Positions 1 through 7,835 of a stretch of 64,000 bases of DNA are shown in pieces (position 1 is the first letter of the stretch; each line of letters starts with the position of its first letter). The DNA is taken from the NCBI RefSeq assembly GCF_002209485.1, contig NZ_NJIX01000005.1:186001-250000 (forward strand), given 5' to 3'. The stretch is from Achromobacter sp. HZ34 (GTDB taxonomy: Bacteria > Pseudomonadota > Gammaproteobacteria > Burkholderiales > Burkholderiaceae_B). The position numbers were made by a program, and so were the translations under genes. The notes under the pieces are model-generated. The model ran no database searches. It had not been told where the DNA came from and worked only from the letters and a program-made list of their open reading frames with translations.

Positions 1-475
1 CATTGTTCAGGGGCAGGCCCAAGCGTGAGGGCAATTGCTCGCGCCACGCCGCATCGACGGCCAGCGCGCTGTCGGTGAGTTCAGTGAGCGTGGCCCAGCG
101 GCCCATGCTGGTGGCGGGCTCGGCGCGGGTCGCGCGCCCCGGTCGCAGCGCCTGCGGGGCGGCCGCGCATGAAGGGGGATGACTGTCGTAGCAGACGTTG
201 CCGACGCGAACGTGATAGTTGGCCAGGATGGCGGCGCGGCCGCGCGCCTGTGCCGCGTGATGTTCGACCGTGGCCTGCCAGCGCGTCACGGCCTGCTCGT
301 CACGCCAGAGCGAATGGGACAGCAGCCAGCCGGGCCGGCGCGTGTCCTCGAAACGCTCGTTGTCGATAAGCCCATCGACGCGCCGGTCGACACGGGGCTT
401 CAGCGTACTGGCCAGGCGCAGGTAGTCGGCAAATCGATCCTGCCTGGGTTGGACCTCGAAGAGCACTGAATACAT
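1..475 (-). CDS. Antibiotic biosynthesis monooxygenase (ABM)-like protein, partial
   Basis: The minus-strand frame is open from an ATG at 475 to the left window edge, 158 codons with no stop, so the C-terminus is missing. The protein begins MYSVLFEVQPRQDRFADYL and continues with the GWLLSHSLWRDEQAVTRW pattern typical of ABM ferredoxin-like domains, which act as heme-degrading or quinone monooxygenases or as small-molecule-binding domains. An unusual cysteine-containing stretch (VGNVCYDSHPPSC) follows the domain. The family is inferred from the Ser-x-W and His-rich pattern only; the substrate is unknown. Confidence 0.65.
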   Translation of the reverse strand, partial: MYSVLFEVQPRQDRFADYLRLASTLKPRVDRRVDGLIDNERFEDTRRPGWLLSHSLWRDEQAVTRWQATVEHHAAQARGRAAILANYHVRVGNVCYDSHPPSCAAAPQALRPGRATRAEPATSMGRWATLTELTDSALAVDAAWREQLPSRLGLPLNN

Positions 476-804
476 GACTGTCTCCATCGAAAGGTGGCAG
501 CCGATGTCGGCAGATAGCGGGGTGATATGGAACCAGAATGCAAGGAAAAGAAAGAAAGGGAAATCCAACGCGAATTCCGACTATAGCGGCAAGTGTGGCG
601 TTTGGGGTTTCTTTTTACGTTTGAGGTACAGCAGCGGCCACCGGGCTGCTGCGATAATCGACGCACCATCGGGCGGCCTCGACCCGGACGGCCGAGGCTC
701 CAGCGCCCGGCCGCGCATGAAGGCGCGGCTGGGAAACAGGCTGAGTAACGTGCTGAGTAATGGGCTTGAAAGCAGGCCGGGAAACGGATCAGGAAACGGC
801 GGGA
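476..804. other. Intergenic stretch without a recognised gene
   Basis: About 330 bases separate two divergently oriented genes. The left part is locally A-rich (538-575) and should contain the promoters of both genes. I found no convincing palindrome, RNA or short coding frame; the open frames here are GC-rich shadow frames. Confidence 0.5.
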
Positions 805-1263
805 ATGAAAACCATCATCTGGGTGATCTTCGGCTTGCTGGCCATTATCTGGACCGGCATCGTGTCGATGACATTGAAACTGGTGCACTGGCTGCTGGGC
901 AGCATCGGCGACGTGCGGGTGCCGGTGCCCACCGCCCCGCCCACCACGGCCCCCCTGCCCGACTGGATGCCGCCCTGGATAGACGCGAACTGGGTGCACG
1001 CCCTGCAGGCCGGCATCGCCGATACGCTGAACCATATCAACCAGGTCCTGCCCATCCTGAACGGTCTGTCCGGCTGGCTGACGGTGCTGGGCTGGTTCAC
1101 CTGGGGCGTGATCATGGCCCTGTTGCTGGTGCTCGCCCTGCTGCTCCACTGGCTGGCGGGCCGCAACTGGAATCCGCAACAGCCCCCGTCCAGCGGCTCA
1201 CCTCCCAACGGCCCTCCGCCGTCGCAGGGCAGCGGCGAGCCGCCCCGCCTGCCGTCCAGCTAG
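805..1263 (+). CDS. Small hypothetical membrane protein
   Basis: This 152-residue protein starts at ATG 805, preceded by a purine-rich AGGAAACGGCGGGA. It has an N-terminal membrane helix (about residues 3-28), a Pro-rich periplasmic or cytoplasmic segment (PVPTAPPTTAPLPDWMPPW), a second strong helix (about 93-117, VIMALLLVLALLLHWLAG) and a Pro/Ser/Gly-rich tail. A two-helix membrane protein is all that can be supported; I do not recognise a family. It is transcribed away from the monooxygenase gene and converges on the SDR operon. Confidence 0.6.
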   Translation: MKTIIWVIFGLLAIIWTGIVSMTLKLVHWLLGSIGDVRVPVPTAPPTTAPLPDWMPPWIDANWVHALQAGIADTLNHINQVLPILNGLSGWLTVLGWFTWGVIMALLLVLALLLHWLAGRNWNPQQPPSSGSPPNGPPPSQGSGEPPRLPSS

Positions 1264-1281
1264 GCCGAACCGGCGTTTTTT

Positions 1282-2139
1282 CTACGCGTACTTGCCCACC
1301 AATCCACCGTCCACCACCAGTTCCGTGCCGGTGATGTAGGACGCTTCGTCCGAGGCCAGGAAGGCGACGGCGTTGGCGACTTCCCATGGACTGCCCATGC
1401 GGCCCATGGGTACCTGGCGATCGCGGGCGCGGCTGGCGGCCTGGGCGTCGGCCGGGTCGAACATGCGGCCCACCGTGTGGCGCACGCGCGGCGTGTCGAT
1501 CAGGCCGGGAATGACGGTATTGGCGCGGATGCCGTCGGCGGCGTACTGCTGCGCCAGCATGCGGGCAAAATGGATCACGGCGGCCTTGGTCACGCTGTAG
1601 GCCAGATGCGGATAGCCGGTGTAGCGTATGGCGGCGATGGAAGACACCGTGACGATGGCGCCGCCGCCCTGGGACTTCATGATGGGCGCCACCAGGCTGC
1701 TGGCGATCAGCAGGCTGGTCACGTTGACGCGCTGGATGCGCTCCCACTCCTCCACGCTGATGTCGCCCGGGCCGCCCACCTTGCCTATGCCGGCATTGGT
1801 CTGCAGGATGTCGATGCGGCCGAATTCCGCCATGGCGCTGGCCACGCCCTGGCGCATCGCCGCTTCGTCGCCGACGTCGGCGCACAGAGGCAAGGCGATG
1901 CCGCCGGCACGGGCCACTTCCTGCGCGGCATCCTCCGCCGCCGCCGCGTCGCGATCCAGCGCGATGATGCGGGCGCCCTGCCGCGCCAGGGTCACGCAAC
2001 TGGCCTTGCCTATGCTCCAGCCCGGCCCGCTGGCGCCCGCGCCCGCCACCAGGGCAACCTTGCCCGCCAGGCGCGCCGACGATCCGGGCAAGGGGGGCGG
2101 CGGGTCGGCAGCCACGGCCCTTCGATCAGTCGCCGTCAT
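1282..2139 (-). CDS. SDR family NAD(P)-dependent oxidoreductase
   Basis: The 285-residue protein is a classical short-chain dehydrogenase. It has a nucleotide-binding loop of the GAGASGPGWSIGKA type, the LQTNAGIG motif, and the catalytic YSVTK (Tyr-x-x-x-Lys). The C-terminus (ITGTELVVDGGLVGKYA) is typical. The start ATG at 2139 overlaps the stop of the upstream SDR (ATGA), which indicates translational coupling and supports this start over longer in-frame extensions. It is the last gene of the ligase/lyase/SDR unit and probably oxidises a hydroxyacyl intermediate of the same pathway; the substrate is inferred only. Confidence 0.9.
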   Translation of the reverse strand: MTATDRRAVAADPPPPLPGSSARLAGKVALVAGAGASGPGWSIGKASCVTLARQGARIIALDRDAAAAEDAAQEVARAGGIALPLCADVGDEAAMRQGVASAMAEFGRIDILQTNAGIGKVGGPGDISVEEWERIQRVNVTSLLIASSLVAPIMKSQGGGAIVTVSSIAAIRYTGYPHLAYSVTKAAVIHFARMLAQQYAADGIRANTVIPGLIDTPRVRHTVGRMFDPADAQAASRARDRQVPMGRMGSPWEVANAVAFLASDEASYITGTELVVDGGLVGKYA

Positions 2140-2915
2140 GCCGCCTGCCCCAGGCCGACCGTCATGCCGCCGCAGACATAGAGCACCTGCCCCGTGATGA
2201 AGCCGGCGCGAACGTCCAGCAGCGAAGCCACCGCATGCGCGACATCCTCCGGTTGCCCCATGCGCTGCACCGGGATGTTGTCGATGATGCGTTGCGTGGC
2301 CGGCGCACCGGGCGGATTGACGCGCGTGAACAGCTCGGTGGCAATCGGGCCCGGACCGATGGCATTGACCGTCACGCCATACGCTCCCGCCTCCAGCGCC
2401 CACGTGCGCGTCATCCCCAACAGCCCCGCCTTGGTCGCCGCGTAGACGCTACGCTCGGCCTTGCCCAGCGCGGCGCGGCTGGCGATATTCACCACCCGGC
2501 CGAAACGCGCCGCCCGCATACCCGGCAACAGCCCCTGCAGCAACAGCAGGGGCGCCTGCAGATTCAGGGCGCTGACCGCCGCCAGGTCTTCCGGCGTGGC
2601 GTCCTGCAAGGGCGCCGGCCGCACGATGCCGGCGTTATTCACCAGGCGCAACACCGGCGCCGCCGCCACCAGTTCCGCCACGGCCTGGCGGGTCGCCGCC
2701 GCATCGCTCAGGTCGACCGCCACATGCGTCTCGCCCGGCAGCGTTTCCGCCGGCGCGCGCATATCGAAATTGATCACCCGGGCGCCGTCCGCCAACAGGC
2801 GCCGTACCACCGCCCGGCCTATACCCTGGCTGCCGCCCGTGACCAGGACGGCGCGCGCCGCATCGCTGCCCTCCGCTTCCCTGCTTTCCGCTTGCCCGTT
2901 TTCCTTGGTCGCCAT
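2136..2915 (-). CDS. SDR family oxidoreductase (FabG-like)
   Basis: The 259-residue protein carries VTGGSQGIGRA (TGxxxGxG NAD(P)-binding loop), LVNNAGIV, the catalytic Ser in NIASRA and YAATK. The C-terminal VRAGFITGQVLYVCGGMTVG is typical of 3-oxoacyl-ACP reductase-like SDRs. It starts 6 bases after the stop of the citryl-CoA-lyase-like gene and ends inside the next SDR start codon, so it is mid-operon. Two different SDRs in one unit suggest two successive redox steps, or alternative stereochemistry, in one catabolic pathway. Confidence 0.9.
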   Translation of the reverse strand: MATKENGQAESREAEGSDAARAVLVTGGSQGIGRAVVRRLLADGARVINFDMRAPAETLPGETHVAVDLSDAAATRQAVAELVAAAPVLRLVNNAGIVRPAPLQDATPEDLAAVSALNLQAPLLLLQGLLPGMRAARFGRVVNIASRAALGKAERSVYAATKAGLLGMTRTWALEAGAYGVTVNAIGPGPIATELFTRVNPPGAPATQRIIDNIPVQRMGQPEDVAHAVASLLDVRAGFITGQVLYVCGGMTVGLGQAA

Positions 2916-2921
2916 GGCGCT

Positions 2922-3800
2922 TCACTCCTGTGCCTGGTGTGTCTTGCCCTTGCCCACATAGGGAATGGCATGGTCGATGGTGTCCCAGATGAAGCGGCCG
3001 GACGGGCTTTCCTGCTCCTCGGCCACGTGCGCCACCAGGCCGGCGGCACGCGAGATCACGGCGAAGCCGCGCATCAGCGCGGTGGGGATGCCCAGTTCAC
3101 CCAGCAAGGCCGCCACCGCGCCCGTGGCGTTGATGGTGATGTGGCGTCCCGCCACCTCGTCCACCGCGGCGGCCAGCGTGCGCAGGGCGCGCACCGAGGT
3201 GCCCGCCAGTTCCGGCTCCGCTTCCGCCAGCTCCAGCAGCTTGATCGCGCGCGGGTCGTCGGGCTTGTGCAGATGATGGCCGAAGCCCGGCATGGCGCGC
3301 TTCTCCGCGCGATGGGCACGGGCGATGCCCAGCGCTTCGGCGCGCGGATCGGCGGCATCCTTGATGCGGTCCAGCAGGCGCGAGCAGTTCTCCATGGTAC
3401 CGACGAAGGAACTGCCCACGGCCATCAGGCCGGCCGCCACCGCTCCCTGCAGGTTCTCCGGCGCGCTCATATAGATCAGCCGCGTGGCGATGGCGCTGGG
3501 GGTCAGGCCATGCTCCATCAAGGTCACCAGCACCGCATCGACGATGTGCAGGTCGACCGGACGCGCCTTGCGCCCCGTGATCTGCATGAACAGCACCTCG
3601 GTGAAGGTGGTCTTGCCGATCAGGTCCTCGACCAGGTCGGCGTCGCGATAGGACATGCCGGTGAGATGATGCGCGCACAGGCGGGTGACGGGGCCTTCGC
3701 CCTTGTTGGCGCCCTTGTTGGCGCCCCTGCTGGTGCCCTTGCCGCTGTGCGTGCCATGCGTCTGATCTGCTTGATTCCTGCCGTTCGATGAGCCAGTCAT
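2922..3800 (-). CDS. Citryl-CoA lyase-like protein (citrate synthase superfamily)
   Basis: The 292-residue protein has the compact citrate-synthase fold of stand-alone citryl-CoA lyase-type enzymes: LCAHHLTGMSYRDADLVEDL near the start, MPGFGHHLHKPDDPRA carrying the active-site His, and FAVISRAAGLVAHVAEEQ near the end with Arg. The length (about 260-290) fits this short family and not full citrate synthase (about 430). The N-terminus carries a low-complexity RGANKGANKGE tract. ATG 3800 overlaps the stop of the acyl-CoA ligase (ATGA). The family cleaves or forms a C-C bond in a CoA thioester; the true substrate here is unknown. Confidence 0.82.
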   Translation of the reverse strand: MTGSSNGRNQADQTHGTHSGKGTSRGANKGANKGEGPVTRLCAHHLTGMSYRDADLVEDLIGKTTFTEVLFMQITGRKARPVDLHIVDAVLVTLMEHGLTPSAIATRLIYMSAPENLQGAVAAGLMAVGSSFVGTMENCSRLLDRIKDAADPRAEALGIARAHRAEKRAMPGFGHHLHKPDDPRAIKLLELAEAEPELAGTSVRALRTLAAAVDEVAGRHITINATGAVAALLGELGIPTALMRGFAVISRAAGLVAHVAEEQESPSGRFIWDTIDHAIPYVGKGKTHQAQE

Positions 3801-5467
3801 GCGATCTCCTTGAGAGCGGCGTCGCGCACCGCGTTCTTGAGCACCTTGCCCACCGACGATCGGGGCAGGCTCTCGTAGATATGAATCTGCTTGGGGGTAT
3901 GCACCGGTCCCAGCAGGCCGCGCACATGCAGCTTGAGCGCTTCCGTATCGATGACGGCGCCGGCACGCGGTTGCACGGCGGCATGCACGGCTTCGCCCCA
4001 TTTGTCGTCGGGCACGCCGAACACCGAGCACTCGTGCACGTCGGGGTGCGAGATCAAGGCGTTCTCCACGTCGACCGGATACACGTTGAAGCCGCCGGTG
4101 ATGACGACGTCGCGCAGGCGATCCTTGAGAAACAGGTAGCCGCGTTCATCCACCAGGCCGGTATCGCCGGTGCGCAGCCAGCCGTCGACCAGGGTCTCGG
4201 CGGTTTTTTCCGGCAGGCGCCAATAGCCCTTCATGACCAGGTCGCCGCGCACGGCCACCTCGCCGATCTCGCCAGGGGGGGCGGGCTGGCCATCCGGCCC
4301 CAGGATCGCCAGGTCGGACAGCCAGGTGACGCGGCCGACCGAACCCAGGTTGGCGGCGTCCTCGAAATCGGCGGGGCGCATCAGGGTGACGATCTGCGGG
4401 GCCTCGGTCTGGCCGTAGGTGGTGCCGAGCACGGGGCCGAAGAACGCACGCGCCTGCTCGAACTTGCCTACGGGCATGGGAGCGCCGCCGTAGATGAGGT
4501 TGCGCAGTTGCGGGAAATCGGCGCGCGACACGCCGTCTTGCGCCATGATCATGTAGATCAGGGTAGGCGGCATGAAGCTGAGCGTGCCGCCGCGTTCGCG
4601 GAAGGCGGCGGTGATGGTGGCGGGGCTGGCCGCATCGACCAGCAGCAAGGCGCCGCCCTGGGCCAGCAGCGGCAGCAGGTAGGTGCCCGTGCCGTGGGTG
4701 ATGGGCGCGGCCACCACGTAGCGGTCCTGCGGGCCCAGGCCCCAGCCGTTGATCTGGTTGATGATGCCGGCGTTCCACGCACGCGCCGGCTGCATCACGC
4801 CCTTGGGCAGGCCGGTGGTCCCGCCGGTGAACTTGATGGCCTGCACCGCGTCGCGATCCATGGGATAGACGGCAGGAGCGGCGCCGGCATGACGGGCCAG
4901 CAGCGCGGACAGTGCGTGTTCGGTTGAGCGAGTGACCGAGACGGTGTTGCCGGTGACGCCGGCGTTGGCGTTGGCGTTGGCGTTGGCGTTGGCGTTGGCG
5001 TTGGCGTTGGCGTTGGCGGTGGCGTTGGCGTTGGCGGTGGCGGTGGCGTTGGCGTTGGCAATATTAGCGACGGCGGCCGGCGCGCTGGACGCTCCATCCA
5101 GCCGGATGCGATACGCGATGACCGAAGCGCCGACCAGGGGCGCGCCGACGGCGTCGAGCGCGATGATGGAGGGTTCCGTTGCCTCCAGGATGCGGCCGAT
5201 CTCGGTGGGGGTGCTGCGATAGTTCAGGGGCACCCATATCTTGCCCGCCGCCAGCGTGGCCAGCAGCGCCAGGATATGTTCGGCCGTATTACCGGCGCAG
5301 ATGGCAACGCGGGTCTGCGGTGTGGGATCGAAGGACTGCATCGCCGCGGCCAGCGCACGCACACGGTCCGCCAGGTCAGCGTACGAAAGGCTCCCGTCCG
5401 GACCATCCAGCGCCGTATTGCCGGGATAGCGCTGCGCCGCGCGAAAAAAGAAATCGATGGGGTACAC
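3797..5467 (-). CDS. AMP-dependent acyl-CoA synthetase (ANL superfamily)
   Basis: The 556-residue adenylate-forming ligase activates a carboxylic acid to its CoA thioester. It shows the P-loop-like FTGGTTGLPKG, the A5-type GTTYGQTEAP, the LRTGDTGLVDERGYLFLKDR hinge region and a C-terminal domain with the catalytic Lys in PRSSVGKVLKN. The start is GTG at 5467 (VYPIDFFFRAAQRYPG), chosen because a clear AAGGAG lies seven bases upstream; the longer frame has no support. An Asn-Ala/Thr-Ala dipeptide run (about residues 137-168), encoded by a hexanucleotide repeat, interrupts the N-terminal domain before the P-loop. It heads a coupled operon with the lyase and two SDRs. Confidence 0.92.
   Translation of the reverse strand: MYPIDFFFRAAQRYPGNTALDGPDGSLSYADLADRVRALAAAMQSFDPTPQTRVAICAGNTAEHILALLATLAAGKIWVPLNYRSTPTEIGRILEATEPSIIALDAVGAPLVGASVIAYRIRLDGASSAPAAVANIANANATATANANATANANANANANANANANANAGVTGNTVSVTRSTEHALSALLARHAGAAPAVYPMDRDAVQAIKFTGGTTGLPKGVMQPARAWNAGIINQINGWGLGPQDRYVVAAPITHGTGTYLLPLLAQGGALLLVDAASPATITAAFRERGGTLSFMPPTLIYMIMAQDGVSRADFPQLRNLIYGGAPMPVGKFEQARAFFGPVLGTTYGQTEAPQIVTLMRPADFEDAANLGSVGRVTWLSDLAILGPDGQPAPPGEIGEVAVRGDLVMKGYWRLPEKTAETLVDGWLRTGDTGLVDERGYLFLKDRLRDVVITGGFNVYPVDVENALISHPDVHECSVFGVPDDKWGEAVHAAVQPRAGAVIDTEALKLHVRGLLGPVHTPKQIHIYESLPRSSVGKVLKNAVRDAALKEIA
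4961..5056. repeat. Hexanucleotide tandem repeat (16 units) inside the acyl-CoA ligase
   Basis: Sixteen consecutive 6-bp units, 13 GGCGTT and three GGCGGT on the plus strand, encode alternating Asn-Ala and Thr-Ala in the ligase. The period is a multiple of three, so slippage would change protein length without breaking the frame. Confidence 0.95.
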
Positions 5468-5473
5468 CAGGAA

Positions 5474-5479
5474 CTCCTT
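5474..5479 (-). promoter_or_regulatory. Ribosome-binding site fixing the GTG start of the acyl-CoA ligase
   Basis: AAGGAG on the minus strand lies six bases before GTG 5467, the best Shine-Dalgarno match near this gene. It argues against the upstream in-frame starts. Confidence 0.7.
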
Positions 5480-5668
5480 GAATAACAAATGGCAATGGGG
5501 GCGCCCGATCCATGCAGAGAGATTCTTTTGATGGGGGGAACCCATCGCCCCCGCACTCGGGCCAGCGCCTCGCCCACACGCCGGGCGGACCACTGGGGCG
5601 ATAGCCCAAGAAAGAGGGCGATGGGGGCCCCCCCATTAATAAAATATCGCTTCGCCGGCAACCGCCCC

Positions 5669-6676
5669 CTACTCAGCCTTCAAACCAGCCGTCTTCACGA
5701 CCTTGGCCCACTTCGTGGTCTCGGCAGCGATGAACGCGCCAAAGGCTTTGGGCGAGTTGTCCTCGGGCGGCAGCACGAACCCGCTCTTTTCGTAAACCGC
5801 CCGCAAGTCGGTATCCTTCAACGCCTTGTTCAACGCCGTATTCAGCCGCTCGATCACCGCCGGCGGCGTGCCGGCCGGCGCCATCAGCCCGAACCACGAC
5901 TCCACCGAAAACCCAGGCAAGCCCGACTCCGCCAACGTCGGCACATCCGGCGCGAAAGGCACGCGCTGTTGCGAAGTCACCCCCAGCGCGCGCAGCTTGC
6001 CCGCCCGCACATGAGGCAGGGACGAAGGCATGTTGTCGAACATCGAATCGACCTGCCCGCCCAGCAGATCCGCCACCGCCGGGCCGCTGCCGCGATACGG
6101 CACGTGCAGGATGTCGGTGCCGGTCTCCATCTTGAACAGCTCGCAGGAAAGATGGATGGACGACCCGCTGCCCGACGACGCGCAGGTCAGCTTGCCCGGA
6201 TGGGCCTTGGCATAAGCGATGTATTCCTTGACGGTGTTGATCGGTACCTTGGGATTGACCACCAGGATGTTGGGCACGGAAGCCATCATGCCCACCGGCG
6301 CGAAGTCCTTGTTCACGTCGTAATTGAGCTTGCTGTACAGCGTCATGTTGATCGTGTTGGCGATCGAACCCACGTACAGCATGTAGCCGTCCGGCGCGGC
6401 GCGCGTCACGGTCTCCGCGCCGATATTGCTATTGGCGCCCGTGCGGTTTTCCACCACGAAGGTCTGCCCCAGCTCCTGCGTCAGGGACTTGGCCAGCAAG
6501 CGCGCCACGATGTCGGTGGCGCCGCCGGCGGCATAGCCGACGACCATGGTGACGGGATGGCTGGGATATTTGGACGGGGTTGGCGTCTGGGCCCGGGTCA
6601 GCGTGGCAAAGCCCAGGCTCATCGCGCCACCCAGCACGACGGCCGTCAGCGCACGCGCGCAGCGTGTAAGCATCAT
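5669..6676 (-). CDS. Bug family tripartite tricarboxylate transporter substrate-binding protein
   Basis: The 335-residue periplasmic receptor has an N-terminal signal peptide ending near TRAQ, then the family signatures YPSHPVTMVVGYAAGGATD, FVVENRTGANSNIGAE, APDGYMLYVG, HVPYRGSGPAVADLLGGQVD and FAPDVPTLAESGLPG. Such proteins capture small carboxylates for a TctAB-type transporter, but no membrane partner is encoded nearby. The start is taken at ATG 6676 (MMLTRC), preceded by AGGA; the longer frame begins with TTG. About 200 bases separate it from the acyl-CoA ligase, and it is divergent from the IclR gene, so it probably imports the substrate of the downstream operon. Confidence 0.93.
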   Translation of the reverse strand: MMLTRCARALTAVVLGGAMSLGFATLTRAQTPTPSKYPSHPVTMVVGYAAGGATDIVARLLAKSLTQELGQTFVVENRTGANSNIGAETVTRAAPDGYMLYVGSIANTINMTLYSKLNYDVNKDFAPVGMMASVPNILVVNPKVPINTVKEYIAYAKAHPGKLTCASSGSGSSIHLSCELFKMETGTDILHVPYRGSGPAVADLLGGQVDSMFDNMPSSLPHVRAGKLRALGVTSQQRVPFAPDVPTLAESGLPGFSVESWFGLMAPAGTPPAVIERLNTALNKALKDTDLRAVYEKSGFVLPPEDNSPKAFGAFIAAETTKWAKVVKTAGLKAE

Positions 6677-6694
6677 TTTTCCTGTCTCCGTAAG

Positions 6695-6715
6695 TTTGTT
6701 CAAATTTTGGACAAA
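6695..6715. promoter_or_regulatory. Palindromic operator 1, likely IclR site upstream of the Bug receptor
   Basis: This is a 21-bp inverted repeat with arms TTTGTTCAAA and TTTGGACAAA, one mismatched pair around a central base. It lies 19 bases upstream of the Bug receptor start. A second copy sits at 6769-6789. Confidence 0.7.
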
Positions 6716-6768
6716 TCTGTGTTTGCCTGGGCTTATGATGCTTGCACGCAGGGATCACGCAAAGACCG

Positions 6769-6789
6769 TTTGTCCAAATAATGAACAAG
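6769..6789. promoter_or_regulatory. Palindromic operator 2, overlapping the IclR start codon
   Basis: TTTGTCCAAA followed by TAATGAACAAG reproduces operator 1 read on the other strand at 17 of 21 positions. The ATG of the IclR gene (6781) lies inside it, so binding would block transcription or initiation of the regulator itself. The centres of the two sites are 74 bp apart, close to seven helical turns. Confidence 0.65.
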
Positions 6790-7626
6790 ATAGCCACCGA
6801 GGAAACCCGGCCACGGGGCCGCCGCCTGGACGAGACCGGGAAAGCCCGCATCGCGCGGGGCGCGGCCAAGGCAGCAAGCACCGCGGCCCCCGACCGCGAT
6901 GGCGGGCCGCGCACCTTGCGGCGCGGGCTGCATATCCTGGGCGCGTTGCGGCGCGCGGGCAGCACCGGCCTGCACGTGACCGAAATCGCCGCGCAGACCG
7001 GCATGCAACGCTCGACCGTATATCGCTTCCTCGACGTCCTGGTGGACGAAGGCTATGCAGTGCGCGATGGCGACAAACCGCGTTATCGCGTGCTGCAGAC
7101 CGACGCCGACAGTGGCGATCCGCATGAACAGGCGATACGGCGCTGGCGCCCCGCGATGCGCCGCATCAGCGACGCCATCGGTGATTCAGCCTTCCTCATC
7201 TGCCGTGCGGGCGACGATTCACTGTGCCTGCATCGCGAGCTGGGCAATTACCCGGTGCAGGTGCTGACCGTCACCGTGGGGCATCGCCAGCCTTTGGGCG
7301 TAGGCGCCGCGGGCCTGGCGCTGCTGGCCGCGCTGCCTCCCGCCGAAGCCGCCGCCGTGATCGCTCGCAACGAAACCGCCCTGCGCGGCTACGGCGGCCT
7401 GACCGCAGCGCATATCCGTCGTTTGGTGGAGAGCACGCGCGACCGTGGCTGGTCGGTCATCGGCAACACCGCGGTACCCGGCGCGCTCGGGGTGGGCATG
7501 GCCTGGTGCGATGCGGAAGGCTATCCGCGTCTGGCCATCAGCGTATCCACCCTGATCGATCGCATGCCCGCCGCGCGCCAGCGCACCATCGCCGAAGTCC
7601 TGCGCGCCGAACTGGCGCAACGTTAG
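6781..7626 (+). CDS. IclR family transcriptional regulator
   Basis: The 281-residue protein has a winged HTH (about residues 44-98, LHVTEIAAQTGMQRSTVYRFLDVL) and a C-terminal IclR effector domain with LICRAGDDSLCLHRELG, GHRQPLGVGAAGLALLAALP and AISVSTLIDRM. The roughly 40-residue N-terminal extension is basic and Ala-rich. It is divergent from the Bug receptor and the ligase/lyase/SDR unit, and matching palindromes lie in the intergenic region, so it most likely controls that unit and itself in response to a pathway metabolite. Confidence 0.93.
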   Translation: MNKIATEETRPRGRRLDETGKARIARGAAKAASTAAPDRDGGPRTLRRGLHILGALRRAGSTGLHVTEIAAQTGMQRSTVYRFLDVLVDEGYAVRDGDKPRYRVLQTDADSGDPHEQAIRRWRPAMRRISDAIGDSAFLICRAGDDSLCLHRELGNYPVQVLTVTVGHRQPLGVGAAGLALLAALPPAEAAAVIARNETALRGYGGLTAAHIRRLVESTRDRGWSVIGNTAVPGALGVGMAWCDAEGYPRLAISVSTLIDRMPAARQRTIAEVLRAELAQR

Positions 7627-7835
7627 CCACGCAAGGCCCCTGAGCGACTGGGACGACTGGGACGACTGACGCCCCGTGAAGCGGCACGGGTCCCGCCGCC
7701 AAGGAAATTTCCCTGACGCTTCGCTGCAGGCGCCTACATGCTTGTCCGAGCAGACCGATTCCGCTGCCATCGGTGCGTACCTATGCTTGGCGGACTCCCA
7801 GCGCTATGTTGGCCGAGATCGCCAGGACAATCGAC

